A stretch of DNA of 64,000 bases from assembly GCA_016200005.1 (NCBI GenBank), contig JACQFP010000024.1:1-64000 (forward strand). Reading direction: 5' to 3'. The notes under the pieces were generated by a model. That model ran no database searches. It had not been told where the DNA came from and saw only the letters and a list, made by a program, of their open reading frames with translations. Source of the DNA: Verrucomicrobiota bacterium (GTDB lineage Bacteria > Verrucomicrobiota > Verrucomicrobiia > Limisphaerales > PALSA-1396). Positions within the stretch are counted from its first letter, which is position 1; each line of letters starts with the position of its first letter. The translations under genes were made by a program, and so were the position numbers. Shown piece after piece: positions 1-8,670 of this stretch.

Positions 1-1
1 C

Positions 2-163
2 ACTCCTGCGTCGTGGGGAGAGGAAGAAACAGCGCCAAGGTTTTGCAACAGCCTCACGGGTCTGGCGTTTGGTGATCTGGGTCAGGACGGTCAAATAGAA
101 CTGGTGTTGCCGAGTGACATTTCTGGTGCAACTGGAAGCAAAATCGGTACTGCGAATGTGATA
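2..163 (+). other. In-frame upstream segment resembling an FG-GAP/VCBS tail
   Basis: The reading frame of the following glycosidase is open to the left edge of the window. The residues it encodes (for example FGDLGQDGQIELVLPSD) resemble an FG-GAP/VCBS calcium-binding repeat, which fits the C-terminus of a secreted protein rather than random sequence. A clear signal peptide follows in the same frame. The segment is therefore either the end of an upstream gene that lost its stop or shifted frame, or part of a longer fused protein. The window does not show enough to decide. Confidence 0.35.
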
Positions 164-2794
164 ATGTTAAAGACTATGACTAAAATGATCGACCAAAGGC
201 CTCTTTTTATCCTCGTGCTGTGCCAAATGCTCTGGCAGCCCACATCATGGGCAGCCGATCAACCTTCGATTGAGGATTATGCCACCGTTGAGGCTTATGT
301 TGGGGATGTCCCTGTCTACGCCTTTGGCTACACCTATGTTTATGGTGTCAGCCCTGACTTAATGCCAGGGGCTGTGTTTCAGGAAGCCAACACGAACCTC
401 GTCTTGAAAATGGCACCCAAGAAATCTTGGGAAATAAAGCACAGCCTGTTTGGAACTACTCCGGCGCGTGAACCAAAAACTATGTGGAATGATGATCAAC
501 CGCTGTTGCCGCTTCATTTAATCGATGGCGATCCAGAAACAGCGTGGTCGAGCAGAGGGGGTAACGCCGCCGATGCCAATCCGGAATGGATTCGGATTGA
601 CTTGCCGGCCGAGAGCACGGTGGCGTCAGTTGTGCTGGTATGCAGCCGGATTGGTCCTTCGGGGTTCGGGCGCGTGGGAAAGGTTCTACCCAAGAAGTTG
701 ACTATCCGGTTAAGCAGAGACGCCCAGCAGTGGAATACAGTCTATACGAATGAGAACTTTACCGGACCAGATACTGGTCCGTCAGTAATTAACTTTGATC
801 CGCAGCGTGCGAAACAAATCTGGATCATAGCCGGCAACCTCCAGCAAGTTGGAAACTGGGGAAAGGGCCTTTCCATTGGAGAGGTGGAGGTGAGGGATCC
901 GGCAGGCAACAATCTGGCGCTAGTCTCGCGTGGCTCAGGCGTGCAGGTCTCGTCCACTTACTATGGTTACGGCATGGACCGGTTCACGCAGGACATGTTG
1001 TGGCCGATCCAGTATGACCTGGGGGTCAAGTGGCTGCGGGTTGGTTACGATATGGGGATGTATTTATGGTCCTATGTGGAACGGGAGAAAGGCAAGCTGG
1101 AGATTGACCGGCGGGCGGACGAGGTGATCACGGAGGCGGTGCGCAACGGGGTCAACGTGATCATGTGTTTAGACAAAGGGAACTGGTTGTATCGGAATCC
1201 GCCCCGGAAGGTGGAATGGAAGAAAGCGCGTACTCGGGAGATGATGGAAACGTACTACGACCATCAGGGGTGGCCGACGGACAACCCGGAGATGATGGCG
1301 GGCTATTTGAGGTATGTGGATTACATGGTTCGGCATTTCAAGGGCAGGGTGGCCTATTTTGAGATCTGTAATGAATGGCAGGCCGGGCCGGCAATTGGTG
1401 GAATAACGAATTACGTTAAGCTAGTTAAGGCCACAATCCCGGTGATCAAGAAAGCTGACCCAAACGCCCGAATCATGTTGGGTTCCGTTGGAGGTTTCGA
1501 TCAGGGAGCGATACTCGCGTGCCTGGGTGATGGGTCGGAGATCAAGAACGGAAACTTTGTAACCTTAGGTCGAACCATCGCGGTGGCAGAAGGCGCAAAA
1601 GAAAAAGACGTAACCGTGGGCGTAACCGCGCGAAGCAACGCAGAAGCAGGGATTATCCTTCGTTTCAAGGACGACAAGAACTTCCTCCTGGCCAACTATG
1701 CTCCCCAGAACAATGGCATGTATTTCCATGAAGTTATAGACGGCAATTACGGTCCGTTCCTCGCCCGCAAGGAGTTGGAAGGATTTGGTCCTAACATTCA
1801 TTTGACTGCCGCAGTTGAGGGGGTTAAAGCCACCTTGTCAGTATCTGATGGGAATAAAACTTTGACCACGAGTTACTCGATTCAGCGCCTTCAGGATGCC
1901 GGTGGCGTAGGTCTTTTCCACAACTTGGGCGCACGCCAGACCTTTGCTAAATTCCATGTGGCCGCCCCAGACGGTCGCACAATTTTGTCAGAGCAGTTCA
2001 ACAGCGCTGGTGGCAAGCTTTCCGGATGGAAACTCGTAGAGGGCTCTTGGAAGAACGCCTCAGAGAAAATCGTCGCGTCGCAGCTAGATGCGATTGGCTG
2101 GCATCCATTTTATCAAGCTGACCCAGGCGACCGAGGCAACTCCATTTTCTCCGACTACCGGAAAACGCTCGAACAGTTCAAACAGGAGTGTGATCTACTG
2201 GGCTTCAAGGGACAGTATGCGGCAACCGAATGGACGTGGGCAGCGCCCTATCCTCCTCCCACCTCCGGATTGGTTGTCTCCGAGATGCAGAAGGCTAAAT
2301 ACTCGGCTCAACTGATGACAGCTCATTCCGGAATGGACGTGATCTCGCTCTACAACGAGACTTTTCAGAGCGGCAAGTTAGACTGGGACTGTAACCTTCT
2401 TCGCAATGCCTTCCAGTCCGACCCGATCAGCTCTACCCAGCCTCAGCCAATTTATTATGTATTCAGAAACCTTTTTACTGCGTTGGATGATTTCCGGGCG
2501 GTTAACTTCCCTGTCAGATTCGGCACTCGAAAGGTATACGAATGCTACACTTTCAAGCGGGGAAGTGAGTCCCTTGTGGCGGCCTGGATTCCAGGACGGA
2601 CCGGCGACGGCATAGTTGAGGAGAAAACGGAAGTCACTTTGCCAGGACTCGAATGCAAGCGTGCTTGGGGTATTGACCCTATGAACGGAACCGAGCAAGA
2701 ACTTAATATCACTCATCGGGACAACGACACGGTGATCGAGGGGGTGCTGATCAAAGACTATCCGGTTTTCATTGAGGTCCAACCTAAAGATTAA
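164..2794 (+). CDS. Secreted clan GH-A-like glycoside hydrolase with F5/8-type-C-like and inserted beta-sandwich modules
   Basis: This is probably an exported retaining glycosidase acting on plant glycans. Starts at 164, 176 or 185 all lead into a signal peptide (FILVLCQMLWQPTSWA). Residues about 105-255 look like a discoidin/F5-8-type-C carbohydrate-binding domain (DGDPETAWSS, IRIDLP). A TIM barrel begins near residue 263. The NEW motif at about E404 is the expected GH-A acid/base after strand 4, and ATEWTW at about E689 the expected nucleophile on strand 7. Between them, residues about 457-640 form a separate LamG/concanavalin-like module that interrupts the barrel; a homologous module sits in the gene at 4743. 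The C-terminus is a small beta domain. The GH family (5, 39 or other) cannot be fixed by eye. It leads a three-gene plus-strand run, 30 bp before the next start. Confidence 0.7.
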   Translation: MLKTMTKMIDQRPLFILVLCQMLWQPTSWAADQPSIEDYATVEAYVGDVPVYAFGYTYVYGVSPDLMPGAVFQEANTNLVLKMAPKKSWEIKHSLFGTTPAREPKTMWNDDQPLLPLHLIDGDPETAWSSRGGNAADANPEWIRIDLPAESTVASVVLVCSRIGPSGFGRVGKVLPKKLTIRLSRDAQQWNTVYTNENFTGPDTGPSVINFDPQRAKQIWIIAGNLQQVGNWGKGLSIGEVEVRDPAGNNLALVSRGSGVQVSSTYYGYGMDRFTQDMLWPIQYDLGVKWLRVGYDMGMYLWSYVEREKGKLEIDRRADEVITEAVRNGVNVIMCLDKGNWLYRNPPRKVEWKKARTREMMETYYDHQGWPTDNPEMMAGYLRYVDYMVRHFKGRVAYFEICNEWQAGPAIGGITNYVKLVKATIPVIKKADPNARIMLGSVGGFDQGAILACLGDGSEIKNGNFVTLGRTIAVAEGAKEKDVTVGVTARSNAEAGIILRFKDDKNFLLANYAPQNNGMYFHEVIDGNYGPFLARKELEGFGPNIHLTAAVEGVKATLSVSDGNKTLTTSYSIQRLQDAGGVGLFHNLGARQTFAKFHVAAPDGRTILSEQFNSAGGKLSGWKLVEGSWKNASEKIVASQLDAIGWHPFYQADPGDRGNSIFSDYRKTLEQFKQECDLLGFKGQYAATEWTWAAPYPPPTSGLVVSEMQKAKYSAQLMTAHSGMDVISLYNETFQSGKLDWDCNLLRNAFQSDPISSTQPQPIYYVFRNLFTALDDFRAVNFPVRFGTRKVYECYTFKRGSESLVAAWIPGRTGDGIVEEKTEVTLPGLECKRAWGIDPMNGTEQELNITHRDNDTVIEGVLIKDYPVFIEVQPKD

Positions 2795-2899
2795 ATTCGA
2801 ATCAAACCTGAAAGTAAACTGAGAATGACTACACTAAAATTAACTCGACGGGATTTGCTGAAGACAGCCGGAGTATCGGCGGCGGCGATTGCCTTTGGT
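2785..2899 (+). repeat. Direct repeat, copy 1 (leader plus Tat-signal coding start)
   Basis: This roughly 115 bp stretch recurs at 4703-4817 with about 85-90% identity by eye. It covers the last codons and stop of the first gene, the 30 bp spacer and the first 25 or so codons of the GH127-like gene at 2825. Downstream the two genes diverge much more. Confidence 0.85.
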
Positions 2900-4648
2900 G
2901 GCTTGCCGAATGTTGGCAGCCGTGTCTGTCTGGCCGCGGAATCGAGGAAATTGAAAGGGAATGGAATTAGAAGTGCGTTCTACCAGGCCACGGTACCTGA
3001 CACGCTCGACCTTGCGCATAGGGCAAAGTGGGCAGAGAACGCGCTCACAGAGATGCTCGACCCGTCCGCGAACTGGGAGATTTATTTTGGCGGACATCTC
3101 GGCTCGCACGAATCGACCGGGTTACCGACCAACAACCCGAAGTATGCAGAGTCACTTCCGATGATGCGAGTGATCACGGGTGACGATTATAACCGAAATG
3201 TTGAACAAGGAATGACCGAGGCACTCGTTTCCTTGATCCAAAACGATGGGCTTTACTATGCGCCATACACCCCGAAGCGACCGTGGCATGGTGCAAACGA
3301 AGACTTCGCCAACGTTTACGGTCAGGCCAGATGCCTTCTGGCGATGATGGCCCGATACCAGGTGGACAAAGACAGACAGAAAGAATGGGACCAGCGGATC
3401 CGCAAAATGGTGGACCGGCTTGCCGAGATTGCTATCTACAAAGACGATTATGCCTACTTCCCAAAGTCAGGGTCGGATGGAATCGGGCTCGGAGAAGATT
3501 TCAGCTACCTCAAGAAATCAGGCTGGAGAAACACGGAAGAACCTCCAGCCGATATGTGGATGGCGATTTATACCGGAGGTGAAATCCGCGCTCTGTCCCG
3601 CTGGTACATTATGAGCGGTGACAAGAAGGCGCTCGATCTGGCCGGTAAGCTCACCAAGTTCATTATGCACAGGCCGAGCTTCTGGACAGCCGAGGCAGGC
3701 CCATCATTGATAGTCCAGAGCGATCATGGCTGGTGGAAAAGCCATTTCCACGGCTACACACTCACACTTCGCGGACTGCTGGAATACGCGACAGCCACGA
3801 GCAACATTCGGTTGAAGGAGTTCGTTCGCGACGGATATGAGTTTTCCCGCCTCTACGGCATTGCTAAGGTCGGGTATTTCCCGGAATTCAGCAACGTTAA
3901 GAAAAACGAGGCATGCGAACCCTGCTGCATAGCCAATATGATCGCTCTGGCGATCAAACTGAGCGACCTGGGGCTTGGAGACTACTGGGATCACGTGGAT
4001 CAGATTGTCCGGAATCATTTCATCGAGGCCCAGACCTGGTCGGATCAGTGCAACAAGATGTCCCCGTCAAAATATCCGAGGGATTCTGCCAAGAAGCAGG
4101 AATGGATGACACTGGGAGGATGGGGTGCGGGCTGCTGCACCGGTAACTCGAGCCAGGCGCTTTACTATGCGTGGTCCAGCATCGTTCGTTACAGGGACGG
4201 GGTCGCACAGGCGAATCTGCTTCTCAATCGAGCGTCAGAATGGCTGGACGTAAACAGCTATCTGCCGTACGAGGGCAAGGTCGAGATTCAGAATAAGAAG
4301 GCAGACAGAATCCAGGTTCGGATCCCGGCCTGGGTGGACAGGAAGATGGTCAAGTGCTCTGTACAAGGGAAACCCGTCTCTGCGGAATGGGCGGGCAACT
4401 ACCTCATCTTCTCCAAAGTGGGCAGGGATCAGAGAATCACGGTAGAGTTCCCGATGTCGGAATCCGTTGAAACTCTAAAGTATACGAATGCGGAATACAC
4501 GTGTCGGTTCCGAGGCAACACTCTGATATCGGCGACTAAGAAAGGTGAAGGCGCGTGGAACCCGCCCGACCGGAGTTCATACATGGGCGACAAGGCGCCG
4601 TTGAAGATGGTGACCAGATACGTTGCGCCGGTGCTAATCGAATGGTAG
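2825..4648 (+). CDS. Tat-exported GH127-like (DUF1680-type) glycosidase
   Basis: This is a 607-residue protein with a twin-arginine signal (RRDLLKTAGVSAAAIAFGG) and an alpha/alpha-barrel-type body. Two Cys clusters match the GH127 beta-L-arabinofuranosidase zinc site: E-x-C at about E365/C367 (ACEPCC) and CC at about C437/C438 (GCCTGN). In known GH127 enzymes one Cys is the nucleophile and the others, with the Glu, bind zinc. The segment LNRASEWLDVNSYLPYEGKV and the following beta-rich region fit the family's C-terminal beta-sandwich domains. Overall similarity to characterised GH127 is distant, so the substrate is open; beta-arabinofuranosides or related pentosides are a guess. It has a paralogue at 4743 and lacks the extra module found there. 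Confidence 0.65.
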   Translation: MTTLKLTRRDLLKTAGVSAAAIAFGGLPNVGSRVCLAAESRKLKGNGIRSAFYQATVPDTLDLAHRAKWAENALTEMLDPSANWEIYFGGHLGSHESTGLPTNNPKYAESLPMMRVITGDDYNRNVEQGMTEALVSLIQNDGLYYAPYTPKRPWHGANEDFANVYGQARCLLAMMARYQVDKDRQKEWDQRIRKMVDRLAEIAIYKDDYAYFPKSGSDGIGLGEDFSYLKKSGWRNTEEPPADMWMAIYTGGEIRALSRWYIMSGDKKALDLAGKLTKFIMHRPSFWTAEAGPSLIVQSDHGWWKSHFHGYTLTLRGLLEYATATSNIRLKEFVRDGYEFSRLYGIAKVGYFPEFSNVKKNEACEPCCIANMIALAIKLSDLGLGDYWDHVDQIVRNHFIEAQTWSDQCNKMSPSKYPRDSAKKQEWMTLGGWGAGCCTGNSSQALYYAWSSIVRYRDGVAQANLLLNRASEWLDVNSYLPYEGKVEIQNKKADRIQVRIPAWVDRKMVKCSVQGKPVSAEWAGNYLIFSKVGRDQRITVEFPMSESVETLKYTNAEYTCRFRGNTLISATKKGEGAWNPPDRSSYMGDKAPLKMVTRYVAPVLIEW

Positions 4649-4702
4649 GTGGATTAACGTGCAAGTTAAGAGATGGATAATGTGTTTTTTTAATAACCAA
4701 AG

Positions 4703-4817
4703 TAAAGATTAGATTCGAATCAAACCTGAAATTAAATTGATAATGACTAAACTAAAATTAACTCGACGGGATTTGCTGAAGATCGCCGGAGTATCGGTGA
4801 TTGCGATTGCCCTCGGG
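4703..4817 (+). repeat. Direct repeat, copy 2 (leader plus Tat-signal coding start)
   Basis: This is the second copy of the repeat at 2785-2899, offset by 1918 bp. It carries the same TTCGAATCAAACCTGAAA leader core and the same ACTCGACGGGATTTGCTGAA signal-coding core. Here it lies in a non-coding spacer plus the start of the gene at 4743. Confidence 0.85.
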
Positions 4818-7178
4818 CCTGCCGCGCTGGGCGTTGAACTCGGAGCATGGAAAGCCGAGATTGCCAAGAAGGAGCAGGCAATAGCCAAGCGACTCGTGCA
4901 GCCACCGGAGGGCAAGTTCTACGAGGCGGCCGTGCCGGACACGCTGGACCTGGCGGATCGCGCGGCGCTGGCCGCCAACTGCCTGACCGGGGCGCTTGAT
5001 CCGGATTATGGCTACGAGTTATACTTCTCGGTCGATTTCGCCAAGAACCCGCCCTACATGAACCACGATGCGACCGGCCTGCCGACCAACAATCCCAAGT
5101 TCGCCGAATCGCTGGCAATGATGCGCCTGATGAGCGGGAGCAAGCAAAGCCTCGATATCCAGCGCGGAATGATGGTCAGAACGCTGGCCCTGATCGCGGA
5201 TGATGGCCTGTACTACGCCCCGCTTCTTGGCCGACCCTGGCACCAGACCTGGGCTCGTGCCGATGATGACTTTGCCAACGTGTATGGAAATGGTCGACTG
5301 GTGCTCGCACTCCTGGCTTGGCACCAATACGACGGCAACCCTCTCTGGATGGAGTATGCGAAGAAGGTGGTGGCGGGGCTCCGCGGGATCGTCCGGGCGA
5401 AAGGCGACATAGCCTACTTCCCGGACCCCGGGATAGGCGAGTCGTTCAGCTATCCGAAGTCCGGTTACCCGGCGAACCTCCCGGAGCCGACCGAAGCCGG
5501 GTTTGGCATTCATATGTACCATTCCGGAGTGATCCGGGCCTTGGCGAAATATGCGGCGATGACCGGCGATAAGGATGCTTTGGAACTGACGCGGAAGCTC
5601 GTCAATTTCGTGCGCCAGCCAAAGATGTGGGGCGCAAGCGCTGAGCCTAGCGGCGTGACCGGAGCCGAAAAGGCGCATTTCGGGGGTCATTTCCACGCGC
5701 ACGTGGCGTCCCTGCGCGGTTTGCTCGAATACGCGATCGTGGCCAACGACGCCGATCTGAAGGAGTTCGTGAGAAATGGCTACGAGTTCGCTCGAAACTT
5801 CGGTATCGCTCAGGTCGGCTGGTTCCCGGAAAACGCCGGAACCGGCCAGTATTGCGAGTCCTGCGCCATCGCGGATATGGTCGCGTTGGCCGTAAAACTG
5901 ACGGATGCCGGGGTTGGCGACTATTGGGACGACGTCGATCGCTACGTCCGCAATCAACTGGTCGAACAGCAGCTCACGAGCAGGGATCTCCTTGAGAAGC
6001 TCGCCGCCGCCTCGCCGCCGCACAAAGCCGTTCCACCTGCCGAGACTGACGACCGGGTGATCGAGCGGAACATCGGAGGTTGGGTCGGCCATGGAGCCAT
6101 GCACACGCTGCCCAACACCTGGATCATGCACTGCTGCACCGGCAACGGGTCACAGGCCCTCTACTACGCCTGGGAGGGGATCGTCAGGGAGACGAGCGAT
6201 GGAGTCGTGCAGGTCAATCTGTTGCTTAACCGGGCTTCGAAATGGCTGGACGTCGATTCATACCTGCCACACGAGGGCAGAGTAGTCATTAAGAACAAGA
6301 CAGCAAAGAGGATATCGGTCCGTATGCCGGCGTGGGTAACTCGCCGGGATGTCCGATGTGCGGTCGCGTCCAAATCAGTCAGTGCTTCCTGGGTCGGCAG
6401 CTACCTTGTCTTCGACGGCCTAAAGCGAGGCTCCGATATCGAGATCGACTTTCCGGTGGTCGAGACGACTACCAAGGCCTCCCTGGATGGCGTAACTTAC
6501 ACGCTGAACTTCTGCGGCAACACTCTCGTTGGCTTCCCCTCACCGGATCAGCCGGCAGGAAAAATAGGAATCCAGGACGGCAGGTTGGGTCTCGCTGACA
6601 ATGGCAGAGTTGTTGCCAAGGGTGTGCAGGCTGCGGACGTCAGAGTAAGCGCAGACGCGAACAGCAACACGGAAGCCGGCATCATGCTCCGATACCAGAA
6701 TCCCGGCACTTTCCTCCTCGCCATATATGCTAACAAAGGTGTTTATTTCCACGAGGTCGTTAACGGCAGCTATGGCCCGCTGCTCGACTTTGTACCCGCC
6801 GACGGGTTTGGGTCGAGGATCAGTGTCGTTGCGGAGGTCACTGGATCTGACGCGACCCTGACGGTTACTGACGGGCAGAAGACGATAGCGACCAAACACA
6901 AGATCACCCGCAGTAACAATGCGGGGGCAGTCGGGCTTTTCAACAACCGGACGCCTGCCCAGATGTTCGACAACTTCCGCGTGTCCGATCCGAGCGGAAA
7001 GCTGGTATTCGAGGACATGTTCGACGATCCAAACGCCTCGTCGTCCCGCTGGGAAATCGCGATTCGCCGCGCGGGCAGCACGAATGACTATCCCATCTAT
7101 CGGCGGAGCTATTTGCGCGGCAAAGCGCCGCTGGTGAAGAAGACGCGTTACGTGCTGGAACGCCACATTGATGGATAG
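4743..7178 (+). CDS. Tat-exported GH127-like glycosidase with inserted LamG-like module
   Basis: This is an 811-residue paralogue of the gene at 2825. The ATG at 4743 is preferred over TTG at 4737 because it aligns with the paralogue's start. It has a Tat motif (RRDLLK) and the same GH127-type metal/nucleophile clusters: CESC at about E372/C374 and HCCTGN at about C464/C465. The extra length is a module at about residues 600-773, inserted between GNTLVG and RGKAPL. In the paralogue these two points are joined by a short loop. The module is homologous to the one in the first gene (shared EAGI.LR, FLL..YA, YFHEV, GLF.N). It closes the three-gene run of exported enzymes and is followed by a long non-coding gap. 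Confidence 0.65.
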   Translation: MTKLKLTRRDLLKIAGVSVIAIALGPAALGVELGAWKAEIAKKEQAIAKRLVQPPEGKFYEAAVPDTLDLADRAALAANCLTGALDPDYGYELYFSVDFAKNPPYMNHDATGLPTNNPKFAESLAMMRLMSGSKQSLDIQRGMMVRTLALIADDGLYYAPLLGRPWHQTWARADDDFANVYGNGRLVLALLAWHQYDGNPLWMEYAKKVVAGLRGIVRAKGDIAYFPDPGIGESFSYPKSGYPANLPEPTEAGFGIHMYHSGVIRALAKYAAMTGDKDALELTRKLVNFVRQPKMWGASAEPSGVTGAEKAHFGGHFHAHVASLRGLLEYAIVANDADLKEFVRNGYEFARNFGIAQVGWFPENAGTGQYCESCAIADMVALAVKLTDAGVGDYWDDVDRYVRNQLVEQQLTSRDLLEKLAAASPPHKAVPPAETDDRVIERNIGGWVGHGAMHTLPNTWIMHCCTGNGSQALYYAWEGIVRETSDGVVQVNLLLNRASKWLDVDSYLPHEGRVVIKNKTAKRISVRMPAWVTRRDVRCAVASKSVSASWVGSYLVFDGLKRGSDIEIDFPVVETTTKASLDGVTYTLNFCGNTLVGFPSPDQPAGKIGIQDGRLGLADNGRVVAKGVQAADVRVSADANSNTEAGIMLRYQNPGTFLLAIYANKGVYFHEVVNGSYGPLLDFVPADGFGSRISVVAEVTGSDATLTVTDGQKTIATKHKITRSNNAGAVGLFNNRTPAQMFDNFRVSDPSGKLVFEDMFDDPNASSSRWEIAIRRAGSTNDYPIYRRSYLRGKAPLVKKTRYVLERHIDG

Positions 7179-7609
7179 GCGGAACGGAAGAGTTGCGACA
7201 CGTCGGACCGCGGCTTCCCCACGGCGAATAACTGTATCATGGAGCAAGTTCGATTTACAAATAGCGGTGGCGCTTTAAAAGCACAGACGGAGGCACTTAC
7301 TAATCGTGTGGAACATAATTATTTGTGACACAATGTTACAAGCAAAAGCCGGACAGTCTTTATTGGAGTGGTAAACGGCCCTTTAAGTCCTTACACGCTC
7401 TCACCCTCGGCGGCCCGTGCGTTACGCAGCCTAGCCCGATGAGCTTGAGGAACTCCGCGCCGGCCGAGTCACCACACAAAAGCGACCGGGAAGAACTTCC
7501 CGGTCGCCTTCTGGAGTTCGAGATCGAGAGATCGCGCCGCGCAAAGAAAAGAGTTCGAATCCGCCTGGCAAGAATCACTTTAATTTAACACAGACGGTGA
7601 AAGCAAAAT
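7179..7609 (+). other. Intergenic region of 431 bp
   Basis: I see no convincing gene here. It holds the terminator-like hairpin at 7482-7507. A T-loop-like string (GTTCGAATC, near 7555) does not sit in a foldable tRNA. The promoter of the epimerase at 7610 should lie in its last 100 bp, but no clear -35/-10 pair stands out. Confidence 0.6.
7482..7507. terminator. Perfect 12-bp inverted repeat, probable transcription terminator
   Basis: GCGACCGGGAAG, a 2-nt centre AA, then CTTCCCGGTCGC: a perfect GC-rich stem. It is preceded by ACAAAA and followed by CTTCTGG, so the U-tract is poor on the plus strand and moderate (TTTTGTG) on the minus strand. It lies about 300 bp after the glycosidase run. 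Confidence 0.5.
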
Positions 7610-8599
7610 ATGGCACAAAAAACACTCGTAATCGGTGGTTCAGGTTATGTTGGTTTGGAACTCTGTCGGCAACTGAAGGAAAGAGGCGATCAGGTGGCTA
7701 CGCTGAATCGGTCCCGCGGTTCAGAGCGGCTCCCGGTTGAGACTATCCAGGCTGACATAACCGATCGAGACGAACTGAACCACGCGTTGAAAGACCGTCG
7801 TTTTGATGTGATTTATCACGTTGCGTCCTTGCCCGGCGACACTGGCGATCCCGTTCAGATGATGAGTGTCAACATCATGGGTCTCACGCATGTGCTTGAT
7901 TATGCAAGGCTGACCGGCATCAAACATTTCGTTCTCTCCAGCAGCATCTCCGCCTACGAATGGTATCCGGCGACCAAGTTTAACGCACCGGATCTTATGC
8001 CCGTGAATGAAGAGCACCCCTGCCGCCCGAAAGACCTGTACTCGTCCAGTAAGCGGATGCAGGAGATTTTGGCCCTGACGTTTTATCACCAGTATCAAGT
8101 GCCGGTTGTCGTGTTGCGCCTAACGGCTGTAGTCGGACCGGGTGGCCGAGGTGGGGGACGCGGCTGGCGCGAGTTTGCGCAGCAGCTCCACGAGGGCAAG
8201 TCGGTGCAGATTCCGCATTTCTCCCTCGATGAAGTTTGTCATTATGTTGACCTGCGCGATGTGGGCAGGATGCACATTATCGCCTCGGAACATCCGAATG
8301 CCGTTGGCCAGATTTTTAACTGTTGCGGCTCCAAGTCCACTTTGGGTCACGCGTTTGCCTCCATTTTGAAGCGTCATTTTCCCGGCATTCAAATTAAGAC
8401 CGGATTTCCATGGAGCATGGCACAAGGACACAAGATCGAGTTTGACATGTCGAAGGCCAAGCGACTTCTGAATTTCATACCAAGATACTCAATTGAAGAT
8501 TCGATTTTAGCAATCAAGCTATGGATCGAAAGCGGTGGGCTGGAAGAGGAAGCTACAGCCTTAGACAACACATTTGGCGCCGGTGTGCAAGCCGCTTGA
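7610..8599 (+). CDS. NAD(P)-dependent epimerase/dehydratase (extended SDR)
   Basis: This 329-residue protein has the length of sugar-nucleotide epimerases and 3-beta-HSD-like enzymes. The N-terminal GGSGYVG is the Rossmann motif, LSSSISAYE supplies the catalytic Ser region, and DLYSSSKRMQ is the YxxxK pair (Y-S-S-S-K). DLRDVGRMHI matches the conserved substrate-domain start of this family. The protein should be cytoplasmic, oxidising or epimerising a sugar or a sugar-nucleotide. It stands alone: there is no close co-directional partner, and the next 4 kb is decayed DNA. The substrate is unknown. Confidence 0.75.
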   Translation: MAQKTLVIGGSGYVGLELCRQLKERGDQVATLNRSRGSERLPVETIQADITDRDELNHALKDRRFDVIYHVASLPGDTGDPVQMMSVNIMGLTHVLDYARLTGIKHFVLSSSISAYEWYPATKFNAPDLMPVNEEHPCRPKDLYSSSKRMQEILALTFYHQYQVPVVVLRLTAVVGPGGRGGGRGWREFAQQLHEGKSVQIPHFSLDEVCHYVDLRDVGRMHIIASEHPNAVGQIFNCCGSKSTLGHAFASILKRHFPGIQIKTGFPWSMAQGHKIEFDMSKAKRLLNFIPRYSIEDSILAIKLWIESGGLEEEATALDNTFGAGVQAA

Positions 8600-8670
8600 A
8601 AATTTTTATGACGAGAAAAACACAAATCCACAGATTCGTTGTATGCACGACCGCGGTCTTTCTTTTGCCG

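Noticed and set aside
7540-7580. T-loop-like GAGTTCGAATCC as end of a tRNA
   Set aside because: Flanking bases do not form a 5-bp T-stem, and no upstream D-arm or anticodon arm is present.
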